Positions 44,225-55,950 of a stretch of DNA of 64,000 bases are shown piece after piece; position 1 is the stretch's first letter, and each line of letters begins with the position of its first letter. Source of the stretch: Triticum aestivum (lineage: Eukaryota > Streptophyta > Magnoliopsida > Poales > Poaceae); contig NC_057809.1 of NCBI RefSeq assembly GCF_018294505.1, forward strand, positions 509,992,741 to 510,056,740, given 5' to 3'. The translations under genes and the position numbers were made by a program. The notes under the pieces were generated by a model. The model was not told the DNA's origin and did not search any database. It was given only the letters and a program-made list of their open reading frames with translations.

Positions 44225-44782
44225 TAGTATCCCCTGAACCAGGCTTTCAATGACGATGAGTCCGACGCGCAGTATTGTCTTCGGCATTTCAAGGCGGGTT
44301 CCTCCTCCGAATATACCACGAAAGAACTTGAATATAAGGATAGTGTCCGACCCTGCAAAATAAGTTCCACATACCACCGTAGAGAGAGAATAATATTTCC
44401 ACAAATCCAATTTGCTGACTTATTTTGGCAACACGACATTACGTCACGGCCCGGTGATTATTCGAACCGTTTCCTTTAACTAGCCCCGCACATAACGCGA
44501 GGCAGTTTTTTGACACGTCTTGTCAAAGCGGAGATCGTGTCCCCTTATCAAAGGATTCTCATCAATACGGGTGTGGGTAACCCAACCGCGCCATCGATTA
44601 CGGCTCTTGGGGGATAAGCGAGTTTTACCAGGCTAGTGGGGGCACAAAGTTTTGGCCGCCCTTATAAAGGGACAAGGTTTAACCTTTTTCTACCCACGCC
44701 TTCTTCCTCCTTTCTCATCCACTCTTGCGCGCTCGAGCTCCAACGCCCAAGCCTACATCCTTCCCCTCAACCTTCTTTAATC
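44225..44782. other. Region between 3' LTR and antisense gene
   Basis: No frame on the minus strand. On the plus strand it would be the promoter and leader of the antisense gene. The phrase CTTATAAAGGGACAAGG at 44661-44677 offers a TATA box (TATAAAGG, 44663-44670) about 115 bases before the ATG at 44783. Confidence 0.45.
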
Positions 44783-47700
44783 ATGTCCGGAGCGGGAGGC
44801 AAATGGATGGCTTCCTCCGTTACGGAGGGACACATGAACAAGCTGCGTGGAGCCGGATACTTGGCCGCGAATATCGCACATCGGCTGCCCACCGCGGGGC
44901 AGATCGTTCCTAACCCTGAACCTCATGAGAGGGTAGTTTTTCTCCACCACTTCCTCCGTGGACTGGGGTTTCCCCTACATCCATTCGTCCGTGGTCTCAT
45001 GTTCTACTATGGGCTGGACTTCCATGATCTGGCCCCGAACTTCATCCTCAACATTTCGGTGTCTATCGTCGTGTGTGAGGCTTTCCTCCACATCCAGCCC
45101 CACTTTAGCCTGTGGTTAAAGACCTTCAATATCAAGCCGAAGGTAGTGGGCGGCCAACAAGCAGAATGCGGCGGAGCCATGGTGGGCAAGATGCCCAACA
45201 TTATATGGATTGAAGGCTCCTTCGTGGAGACCATAAAGGGGTGGCAATCGGTGTGGTTCGACATCACCGAGCCGCGCGACGCCAAATGGGTGGCTACCCC
45301 CGAGTTTTGATCCGGATTCCCTACACGGCTCACTTCCTGGAAAGAGAAGGGCTTGTCGTGGGGTTCATCGGTGAAGCTGGATGGACTCCAGAAATGTATC
45401 CGGAGCATGGCAAGCAAGAAGCTCAAGCTTGTCAACATAGTCCAGGTCATGCTCATCCGCCGGATCCTCCCGTGTCAACAATGGGATTTTAACTTGTGGG
45501 AGTTCGACCCGGCCCAGCACCAGACTTTGAGCGAGCTCTTCGATACGATGCACAAGGATGTCTGGAGGGTGCTGTTCAAGGGTGCCGAGGTCCCTCCCTC
45601 TCTCGCCGAGGACCGCAGGCTAAGCGCAAAGCGCCTAGCGCGTTCGGTGAGTTCTATACATCCAGTAGGATATTTTATTTCCCCTAGCTTAATCATGCGC
45701 GGGGTCTAAGCTCCATGCCTTTGACAGGACTGGGTGGAGACGTCGGGGCAGATTAACTGTCCGGCCCCTCTGCCTGAAGACACTGCGGACGCTCTCCTGA
45801 CGGAGATGCTGACTCCGGCTCCTTACAATGTTCTGGAGAAGACCAAGATGGCCAAGGGAACCTGAAATAGTTCCCGGCGCCAGGTGATATTGGACTCATC
45901 GTCCGAGGATTCCTCGGCATATTCCTCCCACAAAAACGAGGAGGAAGAATAAGACGCTCCCCCTCCATTCGGGGGAGACAAGAAAAGGAAGGCCGCCCCA
46001 ACTAGGGGTGCAAAAGGATCCAATAAGGGAAGGACTCTCCTTCCGGACAGTTCCACCACCACCGCCGAAGGCGAAGACGAGTGGCTGCCCAGGGCCAAGC
46101 CCCTAGGGAAGTTGTAAGTATTTGGATACCAGAGTAACTCATAGTATTCCTTTGCCACACTACTTTACCTAATGCCGAAATATGATTATGCAGGCCGCCC
46201 CGAGCCCGTATCAATGTATCATTGGACGGCTCCCTGGGCTCGTTGGATATGGATAGCAATCCAGCCCCAACGGCCACCTCCCCTCATCCCGCGGATGACG
46301 CCGAGGTGCTATCTCACGACGCACCAGGTCGAGGGGAGACAGTCCCGGAGGCGCCTCAAGGCGGCCTCCCAGACTCCGGGAGCCTATGGGGCAAGGCCCC
46401 TGAGAGCTTCGAGTTCGGCCCTCAGCCGAACACCGCGCGGGAACCTCCAGTGGTTCCGGACTCGGGAAGGCGGCCTCCTTCTAAGAGGGGCGAGACGCCT
46501 GTACCGGTGACTCTGTCCATCTAGAGGCGCCGGACAATCTGCTGGAAGCGCTTCGCAGCGCTTCCATCGACGAGGAGCACCGAACTATCATGAGTGCGGT
46601 GATCCAGAAGGTTCAGTCCGCCAAAAGCGGATTGACTGAAGCCTGTGCCAGCCTTCTAACAGGCTTTGAGGTAAGTGTTTAAAATATAGGAAAATATTAC
46701 CGCATAGAGAGTAGCCCCTGATGCTTTGTTCGGTGGTCACAAAGAAAAGCCGAACAGAGGATCAAACAATATCGCAGGAGTCTAATATGAGTATGTCAAT
46801 ATGCGTATGCAGGCTTCGCTGCTGGCGTCCGCCGCACTAACTGCGGAGGTCGCCGTACTGAAGCAGGACCTTAAAGGGTCCCAGGACGAGCTCGGCCTTG
46901 CCAAGAGGCGGCTCGAGGAGAACAAAGGTAAGTAATACCTAGTCCATGGATATGTATAAAAAGAGTGCGATTGCAAAATGACAGGATCATCATGAATTTG
47001 CCAGGGGCCACGACCGAAGTGGTGACCCTAAAGCAAGCGCTGTCCGAGGCCGAAGATAAAGCGGCCAAGGAGTGCACCGAGCAAGAAAAGCTAGAGGCTC
47101 GGGTGGGCGAGGTGCAGCAAGAGCTCCAAGCTCTCGTGACGAAGCACGAGGCGTTGGAGCTTGACTCGAAGACGCGAGAGTCTAAGCTTGCCGCGGCCCT
47201 CGAGAGCGCAAAAAGTGCCAAGGCCGAAGCCCAAAAGGCCCTCCAGGAGATTGACGCAATGAAGAAGATAGCGACGGGTAAGGCATTCTATATGCAGAGC
47301 AAGCATGTAAAAGTAAATTGCAGATTACTTACCCGAATTCGGAGCTCTCCAGGAGCATTCGCAGATTTGCCCCGCAGCGTGTCGGATGCCACACAGTTTT
47401 ACCAGGCCGAGGAGGGAATCTCAATGGAGAAGCTGTTTTGGTCTCAGTATACTGGGACCGAACACCCGATGCCTCTGAGCGACCAACTAAAGCAGCTGGT
47501 CGAGCTGCACAAGGCAGCCGAACATGCCATGAAGGGCCTTATAGTCCAGCTATGGCCTGGCGATGCCCTTCCGAACAGCTACTTCGGCCTGGTGAGGCGG
47601 CTTGTGGATGCCTATCCACGGCTGGAGGTCGTCAAGCGGTCTGTCTGCATCGAAGGTGCACGCCGGGCTTTCGCCCGTGTGAAGGTGCAATGGGCCAAGC

Positions 47701-47837
47701 TAGATGCCGTGAAGCTGATCAAGGAAGGGCCACCGCAGGGCAAAGAGCATTGCACCCCCGAAATTTATTATGAGGGTGTTCTGAAGGGTGCCCGTCTTGT
47801 GGCGGATGAATGTTCAAAGGACGTAATATTTGAGTAA
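44783..47837 (+). pseudogene. Antisense passenger gene (PF04195-type, 'putative gypsy type transposase'), six exons
   Basis: Lies on the strand opposite to gag of the same element. Exon 1 (44783-45646) starts MSGAGGKWMASS and holds the family block FLHHFLRGLGFPLHPFVRGL and ILNISVSIVVCEAFLHI; a TGA at 45308 interrupts it, the frame then continues to the donor TCG|GTGAGT. Exon 2 begins 45728 (GACAG acceptor), has two stops and ends 46113 (GTT|GTAAGT). Exon 3 is 46194-46670 (ATGCAG acceptor, GAG|GTAAGT donor) with a frameshift near 46515. Exon 4 is 46813-46927. Exon 5 begins near 46985 and codes a Glu/Ala/Lys-rich coiled coil. Its donor at 47278 (GTAAGG) and acceptor at 47364 (GCAG) bound an in-frame 87-base intron before exon 6, which ends at 47837. 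Exon 4 to exon 5 does not join cleanly in frame. The function of this family is unknown. Four premature stops or shifts make this copy defective. Confidence 0.65.
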
Positions 47838-49064
47838 ACTTTCTCATGTGATCCTTTATGATGAAAACTTGTTCCATATGCGCTATGCAACGATTGTGTG
47901 AATTTAAAATATTACCTTCTGTTTGGCTGTTTATCCAATCTGAGAGATGGCTAGTCCTCGGCTTCTGCCCCCATGCCACGAGTGCTGGGGTGTTCGGGAT
48001 AAACCTGAGCACTCTTGTTCCCATGTTTGGGTCCTTCGAGGGAGGTGCTCAGCACAACAAACAAGGCAACCGGACTAATAATGCTTTATCACTCTCACTT
48101 AGCCATAGAATTCTATAATTTTAAATTTCAGCAAAGCCCCTGGTATTCAGAAGGCCGAATTTGGGGCGCGATACACGCCTTTAAGCCAGACAGGGCCGGC
48201 CCCTCACTCTAAGCGGCATAAGTCTTTAGGGACTCGAAAACCTCGCTGAACAGCAACCAGTCTCTCGCCTTATCATGACAGTCAGTTTTAGCTTTCTCCA
48301 CTGAGGTGCTAAGCCCAGCAGAACTGGGGCACAATCGCAGTAGTTCTCCTAGCGCTACCTTAGCCGATAGAGTGGAACGTAAGGTACCAAAACATAGGAG
48401 CCGGGCAAACCCAACATTTGACCAAAGACATGATTCGGAGCTGATGCATATAATGCTATAAGTTCGGGGTGCCGCACTTGTGAAAGTGTTCGGACTTTTC
48501 ACACCATATTGTGGGGTACGTAAGCCCCTGGTGTATTGGCCGTTCCAAAGTGTACGGTTTGCAAGGCGTCATTAATGAACACATATATATAACAAGAATG
48601 CAATAATAGTTGTGATGTTATGCATTGTTTATTCAAAAAGGTGCGTTAAAGCAGAATGATACAGATAATGCGATAAGCAAAGAGTAGGACTATATCCCTT
48701 CCAAGGGCAAGCTGAGGAATAGTATTAAATCAAATATTTCGCTCATTATTGTAATCCACCTGGGAATTCCATGGTGTGACGTAGTTTTCTGCCTCCTTGG
48801 TTGCTGCATCATGTGTTCGGCAATAGTGCTGCCAGACAGGGTTTCCAAAGATTAAGGTCCTGAAAAAGAGAAAAATAACCAAACGGGAAGCCCCTAGTGC
48901 GGTTTAAGCCGCGTCTTGGGGTGTGACGCAGTTGTGCCCCCTCCCCACTTGTGCCCATGGTATTTTTAATGCGTAATTATTTACGCCTGGCATGAGTTTC
49001 GCCGTTTGGCTGGGACTGGGGTGGGGTCCGCATTGCTACACGAGCTCAGATCGCGCCAGGCAGT
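47838..49064. other. No frame; position where polymerase would be expected
   Basis: No supported open frame on either strand. In the relative at 55424-64000 the polymerase lies between protease and antisense gene; here there is only non-coding DNA, probably 3' flank of the antisense gene plus the edge of a large deletion. Confidence 0.55.
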
Positions 49065-51796
49065 CTAGTTGCCGATTGCTCCGAGCGTGCTTGAAGGTGT
49101 CCGGGTCTTGAAACGCCGAACCGGTGGATTGCCTTGAGAGGCTGCTTTATGCTTCTGCTGCGAGGGCCGCGGTGTCCTCCTCCGTTCGGAGAGAGCGCTC
49201 GGTGTTTCCATTGACTGTAATAACCCCGCGAGGTCCTGGCATCTTGAGTTTGAGGTATGCGTAATGCGGTACCGCATTGAATCTCGCAAATGCGGTTCGC
49301 CCAAGCAGTGCATGATAACCACCGCGGAACGAGACTATATCAAAGATTAACTCTTCGCTTCGGAAGTTATCCGGGGATCCGAAAACCACTTCCAGTGTAG
49401 TTGAGCCTGTGCAATGGGCCTGACGCCTTTAAAGGTCGTTTTTGTCGGTTGATCCTTGAGGGGTCTATACCCATTTTGCGCACTGTGTCCTGATAAAGCA
49501 GGTTTAGGCTGCTGCCGCCATCCATCAGGACTCGAGTGAGGTGAAATCCGTCAATGATTGGGTCCAGAACCAGTGCGGTGAATCCGCCATGACGGATACT
49601 AGTGGGATGGTCCCTGCGATCGAAAGTGATCGGATAGGAGGACCATGGGTTCAACTTTGGGGCGACTGGCTCCAACGCATATACGTCCCTGAGCGCACGC
49701 TTCCGCTCCCTCTTGGGGATGTGGGTTGCGTATATCATGTTCACCGTCCGCACTTGTGGGGGAAACCTCTTCTGTCCTCCGGTGTGCGGCTGCTGGGGCT
49801 CCTCCACGTCATCGCTATGCGGCCCCTTGTCCTTGTTTTCGGCAATTAACTTGCCGGCCTGCTTGAACACCCAACAATCCCTGTTGGTGTGATTGGCTGG
49901 CTTGTCTGGGGTGCCGTGTATTTGACATGAGCGATCGAGTATACGGTCCAAGCTGGACAGGCCCGGTGTACTTTGTTTAAATGGCTTTTTCCGCTAACCG
50001 AGTTTAGAGCCTTTGAATCCAGCATTGACTGCCGTATCCTCGATATTATCGCTGTTAATGTGGCGCTTATGTTTGTTGCGATGTGACCTGCTATTGCCGT
50101 CCCTGGTATCCGAGGTACCATGGTTCTTCGATATGTTATTACTACGAGCCAGCTACCCGCACAAAAGCGGGTCATGAGTGTCGTGAGGGCTGCCATAGAT
50201 TTCGGCTTTTCCTGACCAAGGTGTCGGGCTAGCCATTCGTCGCGGATATTGTGTTTGAAAGCCGCCAGGGCCTCTGCATCCAGACAGTCGACAATTTAAT
50301 TTTTCTTTGTTAGGAACTGAGTCCAGAATTGCCTGGCCGATTCTTCTGGCTACTGAATTATGTGGCTCAATTCATCGGCATCTGGTGGCCGCACATAAGT
50401 GCCCTAAAAGTTGTCGAGGAATGCGGCTTCCAGATCTTCCCAACAGCTAATGGACTCTGCTGGCAAGCTGTTAAGCCAATGCCGCGCTGGTCCCTTGAGT
50501 TTTAGTGGGAGGTATTTGATGGCGTGTAAGTCATCACCGCGGGCCATGTGGATGTGGAGGAGGAAATCCTCGATCCATACCGCAGGATCTGTTGTGTCGT
50601 CGTATGATTCAATATTTACGGGTTTGAAATCTTATGGGATTTGATGATCCATTACTTCGTCTGTGAAGCATAAGTGGTGTGCGGCGCCTCTGTATTTGGC
50701 TATATCACGACGCAGCTCGAATGTGTCTTGCCCGCTGTGTTCGGCCTGACCGGATTTACTTTTACTGTATCCGGCGTGACATTTATCGTCTCGCATGGTG
50801 GCGCGCCCTCGTGCTCCATAGATCGATCTTGCATGCTTTGCTTTGTCCTCCAATATGTCTCACAGGTCTGGCGTATCTCCCCATGCCTTTTTATTTGAAT
50901 GGCGTCAGGGTGCAGGCTGAGTTTTTGGCTGGGATGCCTCTCAATCGCGGCCACGAGGTGGCCGATCAGCCGCGTCATATGCTTCTTCCTCTAGTCGGGG
51001 TAGCAACCTGCACTTTGGGTAACTCTTGGAGGGGCGCTTGAGTTTATATTCCTCGGCCACGAGGACTTCAGTCCATCTGTCAGCTAGCAGATCCTGATCA
51101 GCTTGAAGCTGCTGCTGCTTTTTCTTAAGGCTATTTGTCGTGGCTATAAGCCGGCGTTTGAAGTGCTCTTGTTCGACGGGATCCTCTGGCACAGCGAATT
51201 CGTCGTCGCCGAGGCTTGCCTCGTCTTCGGAGGGGGCATGTAATTATCATCCTCCGCCTCTCCATCTGCCGCTCTCTTAGGAGGGCTGGCTCCTCCATCC
51301 TCCTGCAATCTTGCTGGAGGGGATTGTTGTTATCTTTGGCACTATCCGAAGTGTTATTATCTCCTGTGCCGGTATCACCACTTTTGCTTTGGCGGGACTT
51401 AGAGCAGCGCCGCTGACGTTGGTGCTTGGGTTGCTTCTTGGAGGGGTCATCCTCCGCTATCTCGTCGCCATTGCCTTCTTTGGGTGTATCCACCATGTAT
51501 ATATCGTATGATGAGGTGGCTGTCCAGTGCCCTGTGGGCAGTAGTTCCTCTTCGTCTCCCGCATCGTCGTCCATACCGTCGATGTCTTCAGAGTCGAAGT
51601 CGAGCATGTCAGTTAAGTCATCGACAGTGGCTACTAAGTGGGTGGTGGGTGGGCCGCGAATTTCTTTGTCGTCCGCATCCCAGTCCTGCCGGACATAGTT
51701 CGGCGAGGATCCTCCTGACAAGGAGAGAGACCTTAATGAGTTCAGTATGTCGCCAAAGGGCGAGTGCTGAAAAATATCCGCGCAGGTAAACTCCAT
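49065..51796 (-). pseudogene. Gypsy gag-protease, decayed
   Basis: Start at MEFTCADIFQHSPFGDIL (51796). An acidic N-terminal part (DFDSEDIDGMDDDAGDEEE) and a Lys/Gln-rich coiled coil (KKKQQQLQADQD, about 51100) follow. The Retrotrans_gag core is readable at 50160-50630 (WIEDFLLHIHMARGDDLHAI, LKGPARHWLNSLPAESI, ALAAFKHNIRDEWLARHLG) with stops. The protease segment at 49367-49951 has the active-site form VLMDGGSSLNLLY; after a frameshift FRGGYHALLGRTAFARFNAV continues at 49147-49389. The same DGGSS form occurs in the element at 55424, so both belong to one lineage. Reading stops near 49065, before any reverse transcriptase. Frame changes near 51190, 50940, 49900 and 49380 make it inactive. Confidence 0.75.
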
Positions 51797-51838
51797 GATC
51801 GGCGCCCAATCGGATTTGATAGGAACGTGGTAGCAGCA

Positions 51839-52088
51839 TTTACGATATGACATAGAGTTTTGCGAAGTACATGCGGATCTGATTGTTGCATACCCATTGA
51901 CTATAACCTCTCTCACAAGCATAACATGATCAAACCCATAACTCATTGAGTGTTAATTACATAATGATGTGAACTGGATTATTGACTCTAGTAAACTCTT
52001 GGGTGTTAGTCACATGGCGATGTGACCTATGAGTGTTAATCACATAGCGATGTGAACTAGATTATTGACTCTAGTGCAAGTGGGAGAC
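51839..52088 (+). mobile_element. Copia 3' end fragment (RNase H tail, polypurine tract)
   Basis: It begins in the C-terminal RNase H region (a reading like DIEFCEVHADLIVA, then PLT near 51847-51910), runs through a TGAGTGTTAATCACAT-type repeated phrase and ends in the polypurine tract GCAAGTGGGAGAC at 52076-52088, directly before LTR 3. Confidence 0.8.
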
Positions 52089-53843
52089 TGTTGGAAATAT
52101 GCCCTAGAGGCAATAATAAATTGGTTATTATTATATTTCCTTGTTCATGATAATCATTTATTATCCATGCTATAATTGTATTGATAGGAAACTCAGATAC
52201 ATGTGTGGATACATAGACAACGCCATTTCCCTAGTGAGCCTCTAGTTGACTAGTTCGTTGATCAATAGATGGCTACGGTTTCCTGACCATGGACATTAGA
52301 TGTCGTTGATAGTGGGATCACATCATTGGGAGAATGATGTGATGGACAAGACCCAATCCTAAGCCTAGCACAAGATCGTATAGTTCGTCTGCTAAAGCTT
52401 TTCTAATGTCAAGTATCATTTCCTTAGACCATGAGATTGTGCAACTCCCGGATACCGTAGGAATGCTTTGGGTGTACCAAACGTCACAACGTAACTGTGT
52501 GGTTATAAAGGTGCACTACAGGTATCTCCAAAAGTGTCTGTTGGCTTGGCACGAATCGAGACTATGATTTGTCATTCCGTGTAACGGAGAGGTATCTCTG
52601 GGCCCACTCGGTAGGACATCATCATAAAGTGCACAATGTGACCAAGGAGTTGATCACGGGATGATGTGTTACGGAATGAGTAAAGAGACTTGTCGGTAAC
52701 GAGATTGAACAAGGTATCGGGATACCGACGATCGAATCTCGGGAAAGTATCATACCAGTAGACAAAGGGAATTGTATACGAGATTGATTAAATCCTTGAC
52801 ATCGTGGTTCATTCGATGAGATTATCATGGAACATGTGGGAGCCAATATGGGTATCCAGATCCCGCTGTTGGTTATTGACCAGAGAGATGTCTCGGTCAT
52901 GCCTGCATGATTCCCGAACCCGTAGGGTCTACACACTTAAGGTTCGATGACGCTAGGGTTATAGGGAAAGTATGTATGCGGTTACTGAATGTTGTTTAGA
53001 GTCCCGGATGAGATCCCGGACGTCACGAGGAGTTACGGAATGGTCCGTAGGTAAAGATTGATATATAGGAAGTGTGGATTTGGCCACCGGAAGTGTTCCG
53101 GGCATCACCGGTGATTTACCGGGACCACCGGAAGGGTTCCGGGGGTCCACCGGGAGGACCAGCCCCGGAGGCTTTCGTGGGCCAAGAGTGGGAAGGGAAC
53201 AGCCCCTAGGTGGGCTGGGGCGCCTCCCACCAAGGCCCAAGGCGCCCTCAAGAGGAGAGGCAGCAAACCCTAGGGGCAGATGGGCCCTAAGGCCCACCCT
53301 AGGTGCGCCCCCCTCTCTCTCCCCCTTGGCCGCCAACCAGATGGGATCTAGGAGGGAACCCAAGGTGGGGGCGCAGCCCCTCCCCTCCACCTATATATAG
53401 TGGAAGTTTTGGGACTGCCCAACACGTGAGTCTCTCTCTCCCAAGGCGAAGCCCTACCTCTCTCCCTCCTCGTCTCTCGTAGTGCTTGGCGAAGCCCTGC
53501 AGGGGTACCGCGCTCCTCCACCACCACCACGCCGCCTTGCTGCTGTTGGACGGAGTCTTCCCCAACCTCTCCCTCTCTCCTGGCTGGATCAAGGCATGGG
53601 AGACTTCACCGGGATGCACGTGTGTTGAACGCGGAGGCGCCGTTGTTCGACGCTTAGATCGGAATCGACCGCGATCTGAATCGCCACGAGTACGACTACC
53701 TCATCCGCGTTCTTGCAACGCTTCCGCTTAGCGATCTACAAGGGTATCTAGATGCACTCCCTTTCCCCTCGTTGCTAGATTACTCCATAGATTTATCTTG
53801 GTGATGCGTAGAAAATTTTAAATTTCTGCTACGATCCCCAACA
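52089..53843 (+). repeat. Angela/WIS-type Copia LTR 3
   Basis: It begins TGTTGGAAATATGCCCTAGA, is 1755 bases long and ends ATCCCCAACA. It differs from LTRs 1 and 2 at the start (TGTTGG instead of TGAAGG) and at many sites, so it belongs to another subgroup. TATA box CCTATATATAGTGG is near 53390. Copia sequence lies on both sides. Confidence 0.92.
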
Positions 53844-55423
53844 GTGGCATCATGAGCTAGGTCTATGCGTAGTTTCTATGCACGAGTAGAACACAAAGTA
53901 GTTGTGGGCGTCGATTCTGTCAATTTACTTGCCATTGCTAGTCTAATCTTGATTCGGCGGCATCGTGGGATGAAGCGGCTCGGACCGACCTTACACGTAC
54001 TCTTACGTTAGACAGGTTCCACCGACTGACATGCACTAGTTGCATAAGGTGGCTAGCGAGTGTCTATCTCTCCCACTTTAGTCGGATCGGATTCGATGAA
54101 AAGGGTCCTTATGAAGGGTAAATAGAAATTGGCATATCAGTTGTGGTTTTGGCGTAGCTAAGAAACGTTCTTGCTAAGAAACCTATAGCAGCCACGTAAA
54201 ATTTGCAACAACAATTATAGGACGTATTACTTGTTTTTGCAGCATATGTCGTGTGATGTGATATGGCCAAAAGGATGTGATGAATGGTATATGTGATGTA
54301 TGAGATTGATCATGTTCTTGTAATAGGAATCACGACTTGCATGTCGATGAGTATGACAACCGGCAGGAGCCATAGGGGTTGTCTTAATTTATTTATGACC
54401 TGCGTGTCAACATAAAGGTCATGTAATTACTTTACTTTATTGCTAACCGTTAGCCGTAGTAGTAGAAGTAATAGTTGGCGAGACAACTTCACGAAGACAC
54501 GATGATGGAGATCATGGTGTCATGCCGGTGACGATGATGGTCATGGCGCCCCAAAGATGGAGATCAAAAGGAGCAAAAATGATATTGGCCATATCATGTC
54601 ACTATTTGATTGCATGTGATGTTTATCATGTTTTACATCTTATTTGCTTAGAACGACGGTAGCTTAAATAAGATGATCCCTCGCAATAATTTCAAGAAAG
54701 TGTTCCCCCTAACTGTGCACCGTTCCGAAGGTTCGTTGTTTCGAAGCACCACGTGATGATCGGGTGTGATAGATTCTAACATTCAAATACAACGGGTGTA
54801 AGCCATATTTACACACGCAATACACTTAGGTTGACTTGACGAGCCTAGCATGTACAGACATGGCCTCGGAACACGGAAGACCGAAAGGTCGAACATGAGT
54901 CGTATAGAAGATATGATCAACATGAGGATGTTCACCGATGATGACTAGTCCGTCTCACGTGATGATCGGACACGGCCTAGTTGACTCAGATCATGTATCA
55001 CTTAGATGACTAGAGGGATGTCTGTCTGAGTGGGAGTTCATTATATAATTTGATTAGATGAACTTATTTATCATGAACAATAGTCTAAGTTTTCTTTGCA
55101 AAAAGGGTTGTAGATCAATAGCTCGCGTTGTAGCTCCCTGTTTCAATACGTTCCTAGAGAAAGATTAAGTTGAAAGATATTGTAAGCAATAATGCGGACT
55201 AGGTCTGTTGCCTGAGGAGTGTCCTCACTGCTACATAGAAGACTTATGTCTTTGATGCACCGCTCGGTGTGCCAACCCCTCCAGCGTCGTCTGTGGATGT
55301 TATGAACATCTGACAGATACGTCCTGATGACTACTTGATAGTTTAGTACACCATACTTTATGGCTTAGAATCGGGATATTGGGATTTCAGGCTCATGCCC
55401 GTGTTGAGAGGTATGAGACCTCT
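53844..55423 (+). mobile_element. Copia leader and gag start after LTR 3
   Basis: Primer binding site (TGGCATCATGAGC), leader homologous to 26858-27881 plus 36000-36200, then broken gag sequence ending in a reading like FQAHARVERYETS. Cut at 55423 by the Gypsy LTR. Gag is too damaged to give a useful frame. Confidence 0.8.
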
Positions 55424-55949
55424 TGTTGAGGATATAACCACTGAGGGTAAACCGCCCAGGAGGGGCCGGTTCACCTTCAGTTATACTGAAGCCCAAGGAA
55501 ACCCAAAAGATGGCGCTTTATGGATGAAGCTTAGAGGCCCAGAGCCCGCGGGCGGTTTAGGGCCCATGATAATAAACCGCCATGATTGTATAAACTTGCA
55601 TTGTAAGATAAGAAAGAAGAGACAGAGGCAGACACTTGTATGAGCCAGCCTCGGGACTCTGTAGACTGGCCGGGGTCCTCCTAAGTATATAAAGGGGTGA
55701 CCCGGCGGAGGTTCAGGGACGGAAAAACAACAACTCGAAGCCATACAAAGCGGATTTGCTCCCTGGTCTTCGAAACCCCAGCAATACCAATCACAACTAG
55801 ACGTAGGCTTTTACCTTCATCGAAGGGGCCGAACTAGTATAAAACTCTCGTGTCCCCTTGTCCGGTTTAACCCCTTCAAGCTAACCCGTAGTGATGGCTC
55901 CACGACTAAGTCCTTTCATGAGGACATCTGCCGTGACAATTCCACGATA
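55424..55949 (+). repeat. Gypsy 5' LTR, about 526 bases
   Basis: It begins TGTTGAGGATATAACCACTG and ends about TTCCACGATA. TATA box TATATAAA is at 55686-55693. The phrase TTGGTGCCCATCGTGGGGC directly after it is the primer binding region typical of this group. Confidence 0.8.
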
Positions 55950-55950
55950 G

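Larger units (their letters stand above)
43755..51838 (-). mobile_element. Tat-like Gypsy element on the minus strand, polymerase lost
   Basis: The LTR at 43755-44224 is its 3' LTR: the TATA box and polypurine tract read on the minus strand. Upstream on that strand come an antisense gene (44783-47837, plus strand), a stretch without frames (47838-49064) and gag-protease (51796 down to about 49065). Reverse transcriptase, RNase H and integrase are absent. The 5' LTR is missing: homology ends near 51838, where Copia RNase H sequence begins. Confidence 0.8.

Noticed and set aside
45007..45456. Minus-strand frame of 149 codons
   Set aside because: It is the reverse shadow of exon 1 of the antisense gene.
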